Origin: Bacillota bacterium
GTDB lineage: Bacteria; Bacillota; Clostridia; Acetivibrionales; DSM-1351
Assembly: GCA_023443515.1 (NCBI GenBank)
Contig: JAEZUC010000176.1
Coordinates: 24,560-88,559, forward strand
Direction: 5' to 3'
Length of the DNA stretch: 64,000 nucleotides
The notes below the pieces were generated by a model, which did not search any database, was not told where the DNA came from, and saw only the letters and a list, made by a program, of their open reading frames with translations. Shown here piece by piece: positions 56,776 through 64,000 of this stretch; the stretch's first letter is position 1, and every line of letters begins with the position of its first letter. The translations under genes were made by a program, and so were the position numbers.

Positions 56776-57309
56776 ATGAGAAAAGTGCACGAGAAAAGTA
56801 TTTTGTTGGGAATCGGTATCGGAATGATTATAACCGCAATAGCCGGAATGATTTATTCCGGGGGGACACAACAAAAGGAACTAACCAAAGATGAGATAAT
56901 CAGCCGTGCCAAGAGTTATGGGTTGATAGAACCGGTTAAATTACTAAATAAAGATAATTCTGAAGCAGCAGACAGTACTGTTGCTGGTACAACAAGTGAA
57001 AAGTCACCGGGAACAAGTACAGTTTCTGAGGCTTCAACAGTGGTTTCAGATAAAACAAGCACCGAAAATAAAGAGAAAACAAGTACTGATACTGACGAAA
57101 GAAATATTGTAATTAAAATAGAAGACGGTCATATTTCAAACGAGGTTATGAAACAACTTCTTAACAAAGGAATTATAACAAGCGAAAAGGATTTTACCAA
57201 CGTTATTCATTCTTATAAGGCTTCCAGAAAAATTATTTCGGGAACATATAAATTTAAGAAAAATGAGGATTTAGATTACCTGGTAAAAAAAATATGTGGT
57301 ATTAAATAG
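56776..57309 (+). CDS. Membrane protein with MltG/YceG-like N-terminal type domain
   Basis: A 177-residue protein with one membrane helix (about 8-28), a Thr/Ser-rich linker and a C-terminal domain (IVIKIEDGHISNEVMKQLLN, GIITSEKDFTNVI, ISGTYKFKKNEDL) like the LysM-type part of MltG. The catalytic transglycosylase domain is missing. It may bind peptidoglycan. Confidence 0.75.
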   Translation: MRKVHEKSILLGIGIGMIITAIAGMIYSGGTQQKELTKDEIISRAKSYGLIEPVKLLNKDNSEAADSTVAGTTSEKSPGTSTVSEASTVVSDKTSTENKEKTSTDTDERNIVIKIEDGHISNEVMKQLLNKGIITSEKDFTNVIHSYKASRKIISGTYKFKKNEDLDYLVKKICGIK

Positions 57310-57345
57310 CTTGTTAAAAATAATTAGTTTTTTGTAATTTTAGTA

Positions 57346-57374
57346 TTGCGTTATATGTCTTTCTGTGTTAATAT
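57346..57374 (+). promoter_or_regulatory. Promoter of tRNA-Leu
   Basis: TTGCGT (57346-57351) and TAATAT (57369-57374) with a 17-bp spacer, 24 bp before the mature tRNA. Confidence 0.6.
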
Positions 57375-57398
57375 ATACAAGCAACAGATGTTATGTAT

Positions 57399-57485
57399 GC
57401 CGAAGTGGTGAAACTGGCAGACGCACTGGACTCAAAATCCAGCGATAGTGATATCGTACCGGTTCGATTCCGGTCTTCGGCACCA
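57399..57485 (+). tRNA. tRNA-Leu(CAA)
   Basis: Full cloverleaf of a class II tRNA: acceptor GCCGAAG/CTTCGGC, anticodon stem CTGGA/TCCAG with loop CTCAAAA (anticodon CAA, codon TTG), a long variable arm, T-arm GGTTCGATTCC and encoded CCA. It has its own promoter and terminator and forms the left border of the island. Confidence 0.97.
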
Positions 57486-57491
57486 AATGAG

Positions 57492-57525
57492 AAATATCAG
57501 GCGTTTCAGACGTTTGGTATTTTTT
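57492..57525 (+). terminator. Terminator of tRNA-Leu
   Basis: AAATATCAGGCGT (57492-57504) and ACGTTTGGTATTT (57510-57522) form a 13-bp stem with wobble pairs and a T-run. Confidence 0.8.
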
Positions 57526-57652
57526 GTTATATAGCAAAAATGAACCTATATTTGGTGGTAGTCCACTGCGTATAAATTTACTTTTATAAACCACTGGACT
57601 AAGATGTAGAGCATAAACCCTTCATGATTAAAATTCAAGGAGGGCATTTTTT

Positions 57653-57917
57653 ATGGGTAAAAGAGTAACAAATGTTGTACAGGTTAAAAATTTAAATTCA
57701 AACTGGGAAGATGCACTAAAAGGTTTTTTATTTTTCAAACAAGCTCAAGGGATAAGTAAGACTACACTAAATGACTATAAAAGACATGCAGAATATTTTT
57801 TTAAAAGATATCCTGATAGTTGGAATGATGGCAAACTAAAACCTTCTATACTGGACTATTTTTAGACAACTTAAAACCAGTATCTTACATTTCACACATA
57901 TATTCCAAACATAAGGA
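57653..57917 (+). pseudogene. Tyrosine recombinase (integrase) remnant
   Basis: The 70-residue frame has AGGAGG and a sound start. It matches the N-terminal SAM-like core-binding domain of phage-type integrases (WEDALKGFLFFKQAQGISKT, TLNDYKRHAEYFFKRYPDSW). It ends at a TAG after DYF. With one more T in the five-T run before the stop, the frame would go on with LDNLKPVSY, like an integrase, for about 20 residues. The catalytic domain is gone, so the gene is dead. Confidence 0.75.
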
Positions 57918-57984
57918 TTGATTATACTATTTTTTCATAATTACATTAAAATACATATAATGGTAATATTTGTGTTTATTTTTA

Positions 57985-58013
57985 TTGAGAATTCTTATCC
58001 ACTAAGCTATAAT
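57985..58013 (+). promoter_or_regulatory. Promoter of the three-gene cassette
   Basis: TTGAGA (57985-57990) and TATAAT (58008-58013), 17-bp spacer, 31 bp before the first ATG. Confidence 0.75.
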
Positions 58014-58044
58014 AATATTGAATTTAGTGACAAGGGGTGAAATT

Positions 58045-58746
58045 ATGTCAATTCAAAGTATCTTACCATATACCTTTAAGCTATTGAACAATAATAATAT
58101 TGAATTTATTGAAAAAACTATTAGTGAGTATAGTCAACTAGATGAACGTTTTATATTAGAATACTATAATATGTATCAACTAGATGGAATCTTTATATTT
58201 GTATCGTATTATAAGGAAAGTATTTTTGATTATGAACTAAATGATTTTAAGATTGTAAATTCTGCAAAACCAGTAGCTATACATTTTCATATTAATTTGC
58301 ATTCAAGTACACTAGATATTTGGAGCAATAAAAAAAATGCTCAAAAGTTGATAACAACATTAACTATAATTTTTGAAAATAAGATTGTATTAGAGCCGTA
58401 TGAAATTTCATTTGAAAAAGCAATGTTATCTTTAAAAACATTGCCTAATATAAATGTTGGTACTGTAAAAGTTGAAGACATCTCTTTTGATAATAATATA
58501 ATTGCTAGTTGTACATTTAACCTTACAACTCACACTACTCCCTTTACTATTCTAGACAAGTATATCAAAAAAATATCAAAAATTACTATTTCAATAAATT
58601 CTACAGATTTTGAAAACAATAATGATTCCGTTTCCTTCAGCCTATACCAATCTGGTAGCATTGTCGTTTATAAGAATAGAAATCAGATTTCATCATTTGT
58701 ATTAGAAAAAATACAAAAGTTGATTGAAACATCTAGGAGGATATAA
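58045..58746 (+). CDS. Cassette gene A: unknown 233-residue protein
   Basis: A soluble, Asn/Ile/Ser-rich protein with no domain I recognise. It looks like a mixed alpha/beta protein with beta-rich middle (IVNSAKPVAIHFHINLHSST) and an amphipathic C-terminal helix (FVLEKIQKLIETSRR). ATG 58045 follows AAGGGGTGA. Its stop is 1 bp before gene B, implying tight co-translation and a shared function with B and C. Confidence 0.8.
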   Translation: MSIQSILPYTFKLLNNNNIEFIEKTISEYSQLDERFILEYYNMYQLDGIFIFVSYYKESIFDYELNDFKIVNSAKPVAIHFHINLHSSTLDIWSNKKNAQKLITTLTIIFENKIVLEPYEISFEKAMLSLKTLPNINVGTVKVEDISFDNNIIASCTFNLTTHTTPFTILDKYIKKISKITISINSTDFENNNDSVSFSLYQSGSIVVYKNRNQISSFVLEKIQKLIETSRRI

Positions 58747-58747
58747 T

Positions 58748-59707
58748 ATGGGTGAGAATGCACAAAAAATAGGAAAAAAATTGGAAGTCTTTAGTTGGGA
58801 TTTATTCAGTACATTCGCTTGGTCAGAAAAGTTTAGAGATACGGAGATAAATTGTAGTAGAACTGGACATAAAAATGCTAAAAACTCAGATAAAAAAACA
58901 CATGGGGTTGATATTTATTTTGAACATGAAGACCCTTATATAAATAAAATTCAAGGCGTATTTATTGAATGCAAAAGCAGACAATGGGTTTCAATAAATG
59001 CAAAAAATATTGAAACTTGGCTTGCAGAGTTAATCAATACTATAGAGTGTGCAAGCTCCAACAATGAATTACAGAAATATTATTCTGAAGATAGCGATAG
59101 AAATTGTGGATTATTGTTAATAAACACTAATGACAACAACTTTAATAAGGATGATTTTAATAATTATTTAAAAAATCTTACTTATAAAAGCAAGCGAATG
59201 CCATTCAAAATTTTCATAGCAGGAAATGATATGATAAACAAATGGTGGGCTATAAATAATCTTAATGCAACAGAATATAAAGCGTCACTTCAATATATTT
59301 ATTTAAGCATTAATAACTCAAGACCATTAAAAAATAAATGTCTAAGTATTAATCAGCTATTCTCAAAATATATTTTTTGTGAGTATGAGTATACGGAAAG
59401 TACATTAATTAGCGGTGCCTCTGTAAATTATCAAAACAAAAAAGCTGTAATCCTGTGCTTCGACGATATTAGCAAAGATTGTTTTAATTATCTCTGGAGT
59501 ATGTGTAGATTCTATCAGTTTGAAACTACATATAAAAATTTTGATGTCTGTTTTTATCCTAATAGCAGTAACAGTGTAGATTATGTAAAAGACCACTTTA
59601 AAGCAGTATTAACGCAATATGAAGGCGGTATAGATGCTGATATTTTAGAACGAATCTCAATTAAGTTTATGCAGAATAGAGATATTACAGTTGTAGAAAA
59701 CAGCTAG
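58748..59707 (+). CDS. Cassette gene B: PD-(D/E)XK-like nuclease
   Basis: A 319-residue protein. The N-terminal part has a helix KIGKKLEVFSWDLF, then GVDI (Asp55) and the motif FIECKSRQW (Glu74-x-Lys76), spaced as in PD-(D/E)XK nucleases (D...ExK). The remaining about 240 residues have no match I know and may recognise target or partner. AGGAGG lies before the ATG. Nuclease activity is inference from three residues and context. Confidence 0.75.
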   Translation: MGENAQKIGKKLEVFSWDLFSTFAWSEKFRDTEINCSRTGHKNAKNSDKKTHGVDIYFEHEDPYINKIQGVFIECKSRQWVSINAKNIETWLAELINTIECASSNNELQKYYSEDSDRNCGLLLINTNDNNFNKDDFNNYLKNLTYKSKRMPFKIFIAGNDMINKWWAINNLNATEYKASLQYIYLSINNSRPLKNKCLSINQLFSKYIFCEYEYTESTLISGASVNYQNKKAVILCFDDISKDCFNYLWSMCRFYQFETTYKNFDVCFYPNSSNSVDYVKDHFKAVLTQYEGGIDADILERISIKFMQNRDITVVENS

Positions 59708-59721
59708 GGGAGGACATACTA

Positions 59722-60813
59722 ATGATTTCTAAATATGTTGATAATAAAGAACTTAAAAGAATAATAGAAGACGGTAGTTTGAAACCATATAAAATTAGGT
59801 CTATTGCAAAAAAGCAAGGTATTATTTTTACATCCACTGCCTCTGGTGTACTATCACAGCAGGTATATCCTATACTATGGGGATGTTGTGACATTTCAGA
59901 ATTTAAGGATTCCATTGATGATACAGGAAACTATATAAAATCATCACTTATTGAAATTAATAACAAGTCTGATGAGGATATCCTAGAAATATTAGAATCA
60001 TCTTTTGCGTCAGCATATGGTAAACAATATTCTTTTGGCTCTTTCACCAAAGTCAATGCTAATCTCCTTAGTATGAAGCTTAAGTATCCGAAATCTAAAG
60101 TTGGAAAGAATGAATTAATGTCAACTCAAAATAGACTTATAGATATTTATGTAAGTAAAATTAATAATAATCGTGCAGTTTTTGACATAAGGCAAGTTCC
60201 AACATCTGAAATGAAGGATATTAATAAATTTTTAGAAGAAGTAATACGACCGACTGCCGAACTGTCTATACGACATATTAATCTTGACAGTTTAACAAAG
60301 GAGAATAGCGTAAAATTTTTTGACAGCTTCAATCTATATAGCTTTAAGGATTGGAAGTTCGTTACAGTTACTAAAATGGAACTTAAAAAAAATACTCACA
60401 AATCTAATGATGATGATGAGATTTTATTAGGTGATGATGAAGATTCTGGGGACAGTACTGGTAATCTTCAAGGTATTACAAGTGCTATTGTTAGTGGGAC
60501 AAGTTTAAGAACAAATTCTTTTATACAAGATTGTTTGAAAAATCAATTTTCAATAGCAACAATGGGATACAAGTTTGAAGATATTAATGACTTAACTAAA
60601 GTTATTATAGAAATCAACTTTAAAAGTAACGATATCAAAATTGATATCAGCAAAACTTATGAATTTGATGAGGTAGAGGTCAGGGAGCGTATACATCCTT
60701 TATTACTTGACCAGCAGGAGGAAATTATTAAAATTTTTCAAAATGCTGCTTATAGTATATATACAGATATTTTAGAGTCACAAAAAGTTCAGAATATTCA
60801 AGTTAATGTTTAG
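59722..60813 (+). CDS. Cassette gene C: unknown 363-residue protein
   Basis: It begins 14 bp after gene B with GGGAGG upstream. The N-terminus is helical and basic (DNKELKRIIEDGSLKPYKIR). An acidic linker (NDDDEILLGDDEDSGDS, near residues 230-247) separates it from a C-terminal domain (GTSLRTNSFIQDCLKNQFSI, then MGYKFEDINDLTKVIIEI). No family recognised and no membrane segment. Probably a regulator, sensor or structural partner of the nuclease. Confidence 0.8.
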   Translation: MISKYVDNKELKRIIEDGSLKPYKIRSIAKKQGIIFTSTASGVLSQQVYPILWGCCDISEFKDSIDDTGNYIKSSLIEINNKSDEDILEILESSFASAYGKQYSFGSFTKVNANLLSMKLKYPKSKVGKNELMSTQNRLIDIYVSKINNNRAVFDIRQVPTSEMKDINKFLEEVIRPTAELSIRHINLDSLTKENSVKFFDSFNLYSFKDWKFVTVTKMELKKNTHKSNDDDEILLGDDEDSGDSTGNLQGITSAIVSGTSLRTNSFIQDCLKNQFSIATMGYKFEDINDLTKVIIEINFKSNDIKIDISKTYEFDEVEVRERIHPLLLDQQEEIIKIFQNAAYSIYTDILESQKVQNIQVNV

Positions 60814-60970
60814 CTATCAAAATTAAGCTTATATTAAGGCAAAGAAAAAGTAATTATAGACGCACAAATTAAATATGCCTGTGTGATGACTGTAGATATG
60901 ATTAAATGGAAGTAAATTATACAATAATATTAAGATTAATAGTAACTTTTTACATCTTAGGAGGCTTTTT

Positions 60971-62998
60971 ATGAAGGCAGAGGCGGTTAGTTTCTTAGAA
61001 GACTTCATTAGAAAAAGTGTAGGTGCACAATATATTATTCCTGTTTATCAAAGAAATTATAATTGGAAGAAAGATGCTCAAGTCAAAAAAATACTAAGTG
61101 ATTTAGTGAAACTTCTTAAAAACGAGAAATATGAGCATTTCATTGGGTCAATTGTTTATATAGTGACAAAAGATGGATTAACAGGACAAGAACGCTCTGT
61201 CGTAGATGGACAACAACGACTTACAACTATATTTTTAATCTTATATTCATTAAGAGATTTAGCATATGAAAGAAACCAAGAGAGTGTTGCGAAAACAATT
61301 ACAACATGGTATTTAGAAAATTATACTGAAGAAGATAAATATAAACTAAGGTTAAAACCATCTGTTTCAGATGACGATACATTTGAAGCAATTGCTAATA
61401 GAAAATATAATGAAATAACAAATTTACAATCAAATGTCTATATAAATTACCTTTACATTAAAGAGTTTTTAGCAGAACAACTCCTAAAATATTCTTTTGA
61501 TGATATCATAGTAGCTATGAGAAGATTAAACATTGTTTATATTATGCTATCAGAAGGGGATAATGCACAACTTATTTTTGAGAGTATTAATTCTACTGGT
61601 ATGGAATTAACCTCAGCAGATTTAATACGTAATTACGTTTTGATGAATAAGAATAATGATACTCAAGAAAAAATATATAATAACTACTGGAGAAAATTAG
61701 ATAATATTTTTAAAGATTCAAAGAGAATGGAATTGTTTTTTAGAATATACCTTGCTGTAAAACAATTTTCACTTGTTAATAAGCAAAAGGTATACTTTGC
61801 ATTTATAGAATTTTGGGAAAAAGAGAGTATTACTAAAACATGTGAATGTATGATGGATGATATTGTTAATTACGCACGTCATTATGAAAAACTTAGAATA
61901 GAAATAATAAAAGGGGTTTATGCTCAAGAAATATCAGACTTTCGTAATATTAATTCAGATATACCCCTTGCACTTGCATTAGAAATACTAGAACTAAAAA
62001 GAAAAGAAAAATTGACAGACGAACAAGTAGTTAAATCACTACAAGTAATTAATTCATATATGGTAAGAAGGTATTTAGTTGAAAAACAGACTAAGGAAAT
62101 TTCAAGAACATTTCCTACCTGTTTAAAAAATGTTTTAGATTATTGTGAAAAATGTGGGTATTCAAATTTTACTGAAGTATTGAAAAAATACTTGATAGAC
62201 AATAACGCACAAAATACAGCCTATATGCCAACAGATAATGAAATTGAGCAATATCTTTTAACAGCAAATGCTTATGTTATGAAAAACTTAAGGTGGTTAT
62301 TAGAAAGAATTGAAATGATAGATAATGTGGCTGTTGTGGATTTCTCTAATCTAAGTATTGAACATATAATGCCACAAACAAGAAGTAATGAGTGGAATGA
62401 GATTAAAGACAGTTCTGAGGAAGAATATAACAACTATAAAAATAGAATGGGTAATCTTACCCTTGCTACTGGTAGAGATAACTCAATAATGGGTAATAAG
62501 TTTTTCGATTATAAAAAAGATGTACTTTCTAAAACATCACACATTCGAATGAATAAAGAAATATTAGATAAAGACAAATGGGGATTTAATGAGATTGATG
62601 AGCGTACAAAAGAAATGATTAAAGTTATATGTGGTTTGTTTCCATATATGAAATCAACTATAAATGATACTGAAAATCGAGAAATATTAATTCAGTTAAG
62701 AGGAGAAGTTATTGCAAATGGAAGATTTAATGATAATAATACTGTAACTATATATACTGAAAGTAAAATTAGAATGGATGTTCCTCCATCAGCCAATATT
62801 ACCAAAGAAAAGAGAGACGAATTATTTGCAAATGAAATAATAATTGAAGAGGCTGGAGAATATGTATTGACTGAAAATCAAGATTTTCAATCACCTACAA
62901 TGGCGGCAGAATTTATACTCGGTGGTAGTGTTAACGGATGGGATGTATGGAAAGGTGCTAATGGCGATAGTATTGATAAACTTTTCAGAAAGAAATAA
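60971..62998 (+). CDS. GmrSD-type DUF262-DUF1524 protein with DUF4357 tail
   Basis: A 675-residue protein. The DUF262 (GmrS) part has PVYQRNYNW and the nucleotide-site motif DGQQRLTT (Asp79-Arg83). A helical middle carries FESINSTGMELTSADLIRNY, then the DUF1524 (GmrD, His-Me finger) motif SIEHIMPQ with His465 and GNLTL. The last about 100 residues (SPTMAAEFILGGSVNGWDVWK) match DUF4357. Family members are type IV restriction enzymes cutting modified phage DNA. AGGAGG precedes the ATG; it is 157 bp after the cassette, so perhaps separately transcribed. Confidence 0.88.
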   Translation: MKAEAVSFLEDFIRKSVGAQYIIPVYQRNYNWKKDAQVKKILSDLVKLLKNEKYEHFIGSIVYIVTKDGLTGQERSVVDGQQRLTTIFLILYSLRDLAYERNQESVAKTITTWYLENYTEEDKYKLRLKPSVSDDDTFEAIANRKYNEITNLQSNVYINYLYIKEFLAEQLLKYSFDDIIVAMRRLNIVYIMLSEGDNAQLIFESINSTGMELTSADLIRNYVLMNKNNDTQEKIYNNYWRKLDNIFKDSKRMELFFRIYLAVKQFSLVNKQKVYFAFIEFWEKESITKTCECMMDDIVNYARHYEKLRIEIIKGVYAQEISDFRNINSDIPLALALEILELKRKEKLTDEQVVKSLQVINSYMVRRYLVEKQTKEISRTFPTCLKNVLDYCEKCGYSNFTEVLKKYLIDNNAQNTAYMPTDNEIEQYLLTANAYVMKNLRWLLERIEMIDNVAVVDFSNLSIEHIMPQTRSNEWNEIKDSSEEEYNNYKNRMGNLTLATGRDNSIMGNKFFDYKKDVLSKTSHIRMNKEILDKDKWGFNEIDERTKEMIKVICGLFPYMKSTINDTENREILIQLRGEVIANGRFNDNNTVTIYTESKIRMDVPPSANITKEKRDELFANEIIIEEAGEYVLTENQDFQSPTMAAEFILGGSVNGWDVWKGANGDSIDKLFRKK

Positions 62999-63160
62999 AA
63001 AAATATAGTGTTTAATAAGGACATGTTCTTGGGTACTATTTTGGTACTAATTTAAAAAAAGGGTTCTAAAAAACATGATATATTACAACATGGGCGTTTT
63101 GTGAAATGTAGTATTTAAGCGAATTACAACATGATATGTTATATGATGAAAAGCCAAATT

Positions 63161-63188
63161 AGGGGTTCGACTCTCCTCACCTCTACTA
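63161..63188 (+). other. Fragment resembling a tRNA or tmRNA 3' end
   Basis: AGGGGTTCGACTCTCCT folds as a T-arm (five pairs, one wobble) and is followed by CACCTCTACTA, like an acceptor 3' strand with a mutated CCA. No matching 5' half is present. It is probably an attachment-site relic. Confidence 0.5.
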
Positions 63189-63394
63189 GATTGATGTAAT
63201 AAAGTGGATAACCGTTGCCAATGAGTGATAACTATCTCAAGAATAGATTTGATAATCCCCAAATTGCTTTGACAATAAAGATAAAGCATTGTAACTGATA
63301 TAGAACCACTGGACTCCTACCAAAATGGCGGTTTCATATATGTGGCTAGTCCAGTAGGTCTAAACATAATATGAAGAGTCAAACACTCTATATA

Positions 63395-63485
63395 TGCCGA
63401 AGTGGTGAAACTGGCAGACGCACGGGCCTCAAAACCCAGCAAGCAGTAGCAATACCCTACCGTTTCGATCCCGGTCTTCGACACC
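63395..63485 (+). pseudogene. Decayed tRNA-Leu copy, right border of island
   Basis: It shares its first 27 bases and most of its 3' end with the tRNA at 57399, and keeps the loop CTCAAAA. Mismatches break the acceptor (C2/A71), anticodon stem (G-A and C-C) and T-stem. No terminator follows. It is likely nonfunctional and marks duplication linked to integration. Confidence 0.75.
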
Positions 63486-63486
63486 A

Positions 63487-63803
63487 AAAAACAAGAGGCT
63501 GTCGCACAATAATTTTATCTTTCTTAACATATACGCGAGTATAAATTATATCAATGGAAGCTTGGTTAAAGATATTTGCAGATGTTTATAGGCGAAGACA
63601 GGATATTTTACCGGAAAACCTATCACGAAGTAGGTTTTAGCGAACAATGAATCACGGACGGTGAATGTGAGCGACGGTAAAATATCCTAAGATGAGCCGC
63701 TAGAAACTCTTGCAAATATCTTGGAAGCAATCTTTGATATAATTTTATACGGGAGTACGGTGTTAAAAAAAGAAAAACTTTCTGTTTTGCAAGCCCCTTG
63801 TTT
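63487..63803. repeat. Nested inverted-repeat element at the right end
   Basis: Outer ends AAACAAGAGGCT and AGCCCCTTGTTT surround imperfect arms of about 75 bases (63539-63614 and 63675-63750; shared GTATAAA, TTATATCAA, AGATATTTGCA, GGATATTTTACC). A central hairpin AAAACCTA/TAGGTTTT (63615-63638) is included. No frame is open. It resembles a MITE or a structured RNA element. Confidence 0.7.
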
Positions 63804-64000
63804 CTTCATAAAATAAAACTTTAACCCAAACTCCATATTATTCAAAATTAATATCTTTTTGTCGTTACCTAAGTTATCAATTTATAATTTGTATCTTTTT
63901 ACAATATTTCCTTTCTTTAATTACTAATATGTAATATAATGTAATATAAAATGAGATTCACCGAATGCATTCAATGAAATTATAATATAGTTGTCTCTTT
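63804..64000. other. AT-rich end of window without visible feature
   Basis: About 200 bases, very AT-rich, no supported gene, hairpin or promoter that I would defend. Confidence 0.6.

Noticed and set aside
57393..57575. Plus-strand frame over tRNA-Leu
   Set aside because: It runs straight through the tRNA and its terminator.
57391..57594. Minus-strand frame over the tRNA (TGIEPVRYHYRW)
   Set aside because: False translation of the tRNA-Leu complement.
63083..63289. Minus-strand frame with GEESRTPNLAF-like sequence
   Set aside because: This peptide pattern is the usual false translation across the T-arm of a tRNA-like sequence; it overlaps the 63161-63188 relic and has no ribosome site.
1..64000. 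CRISPR array, prophage structural genes, complete insertion sequence, rRNA
   Set aside because: No regularly spaced repeats, capsid/tail genes, intact transposase or rRNA sequences were seen.

Overview
The window reads as a chromosomal segment of a low-GC, endospore-forming, flagellated clostridium. Gene content and order (spoIIGA-sigE-sigG after ftsZ, topA-trmFO leading into a giant fla/che operon, FliY, CheC/CheD, FlbD, T-box control) fit the mesophilic cellulolytic clostridia (Ruminiclostridium-like). The species assignment is inference from gene content only.

Layout. 1-5.8 kb (+): the end of an ECF sigma factor gene, its zinc-finger anti-sigma gene, polA, coaE, a small lytic transglycosylase gene and a small unknown gene, closed by a terminator. 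5.8-9.4 kb (-): aroF (DAHP synthase) behind a T-box leader, then gatD and murT (lipid II amidation). 9.5-14.3 kb (+): a 5'-truncated murA directly behind a sigma-A-like promoter, then divIB, sbp, ftsA and ftsZ. 14.5-17.1 kb (+): spoIIGA, sigE and sigG, with a long-spacer promoter before spoIIGA and a sigma-F/G-type promoter before sigG. 17.2-24.6 kb (+): ylmC, nrdR, comM/yifB, dprA, topA and trmFO.

24.7-57.3 kb (+) is an almost continuous motility and chemotaxis operon: flgB-flgC-fliE-fliF-fliG-fliH-fliI-fliJ-motE-like-fliK-flgD-flg_new-flgE-flbD-fliL-fliM-fliY-cheY-fliO-fliP-fliQ-fliR-flhB-flhA-flhF-flhG-cheB-cheA-cheW-cheC-cheD-unknown-sigD-fapA and three small genes. Together these encode the rod, MS-ring, C-ring, export gate and ATPase, hook, placement GTPases, chemotaxis core and flagellar sigma factor. 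motA and motB, often found beside flbD/fliL in clostridia, are absent here. Three strong inverted repeats without T-runs lie between operon genes.

57.4-63.5 kb is an AT-rich accessory island between an intact tRNA-Leu(CAA) and a decayed full-length copy of the same tRNA. It holds a frameshifted integrase remnant; a compact three-gene cassette with its own promoter (unknown 233 aa, PD-(D/E)XK-like nuclease 319 aa, unknown 363 aa); and a fused GmrSD-type DUF262-DUF1524-DUF4357 restriction gene. The island has the look of an anti-phage defence island, and the three-gene cassette is the best candidate for an undescribed system. The last kilobase carries a tRNA/tmRNA 3'-end fragment, the decayed tRNA and a roughly 315-bp nested inverted-repeat element. 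No protein-coding gene is supported after 62998.
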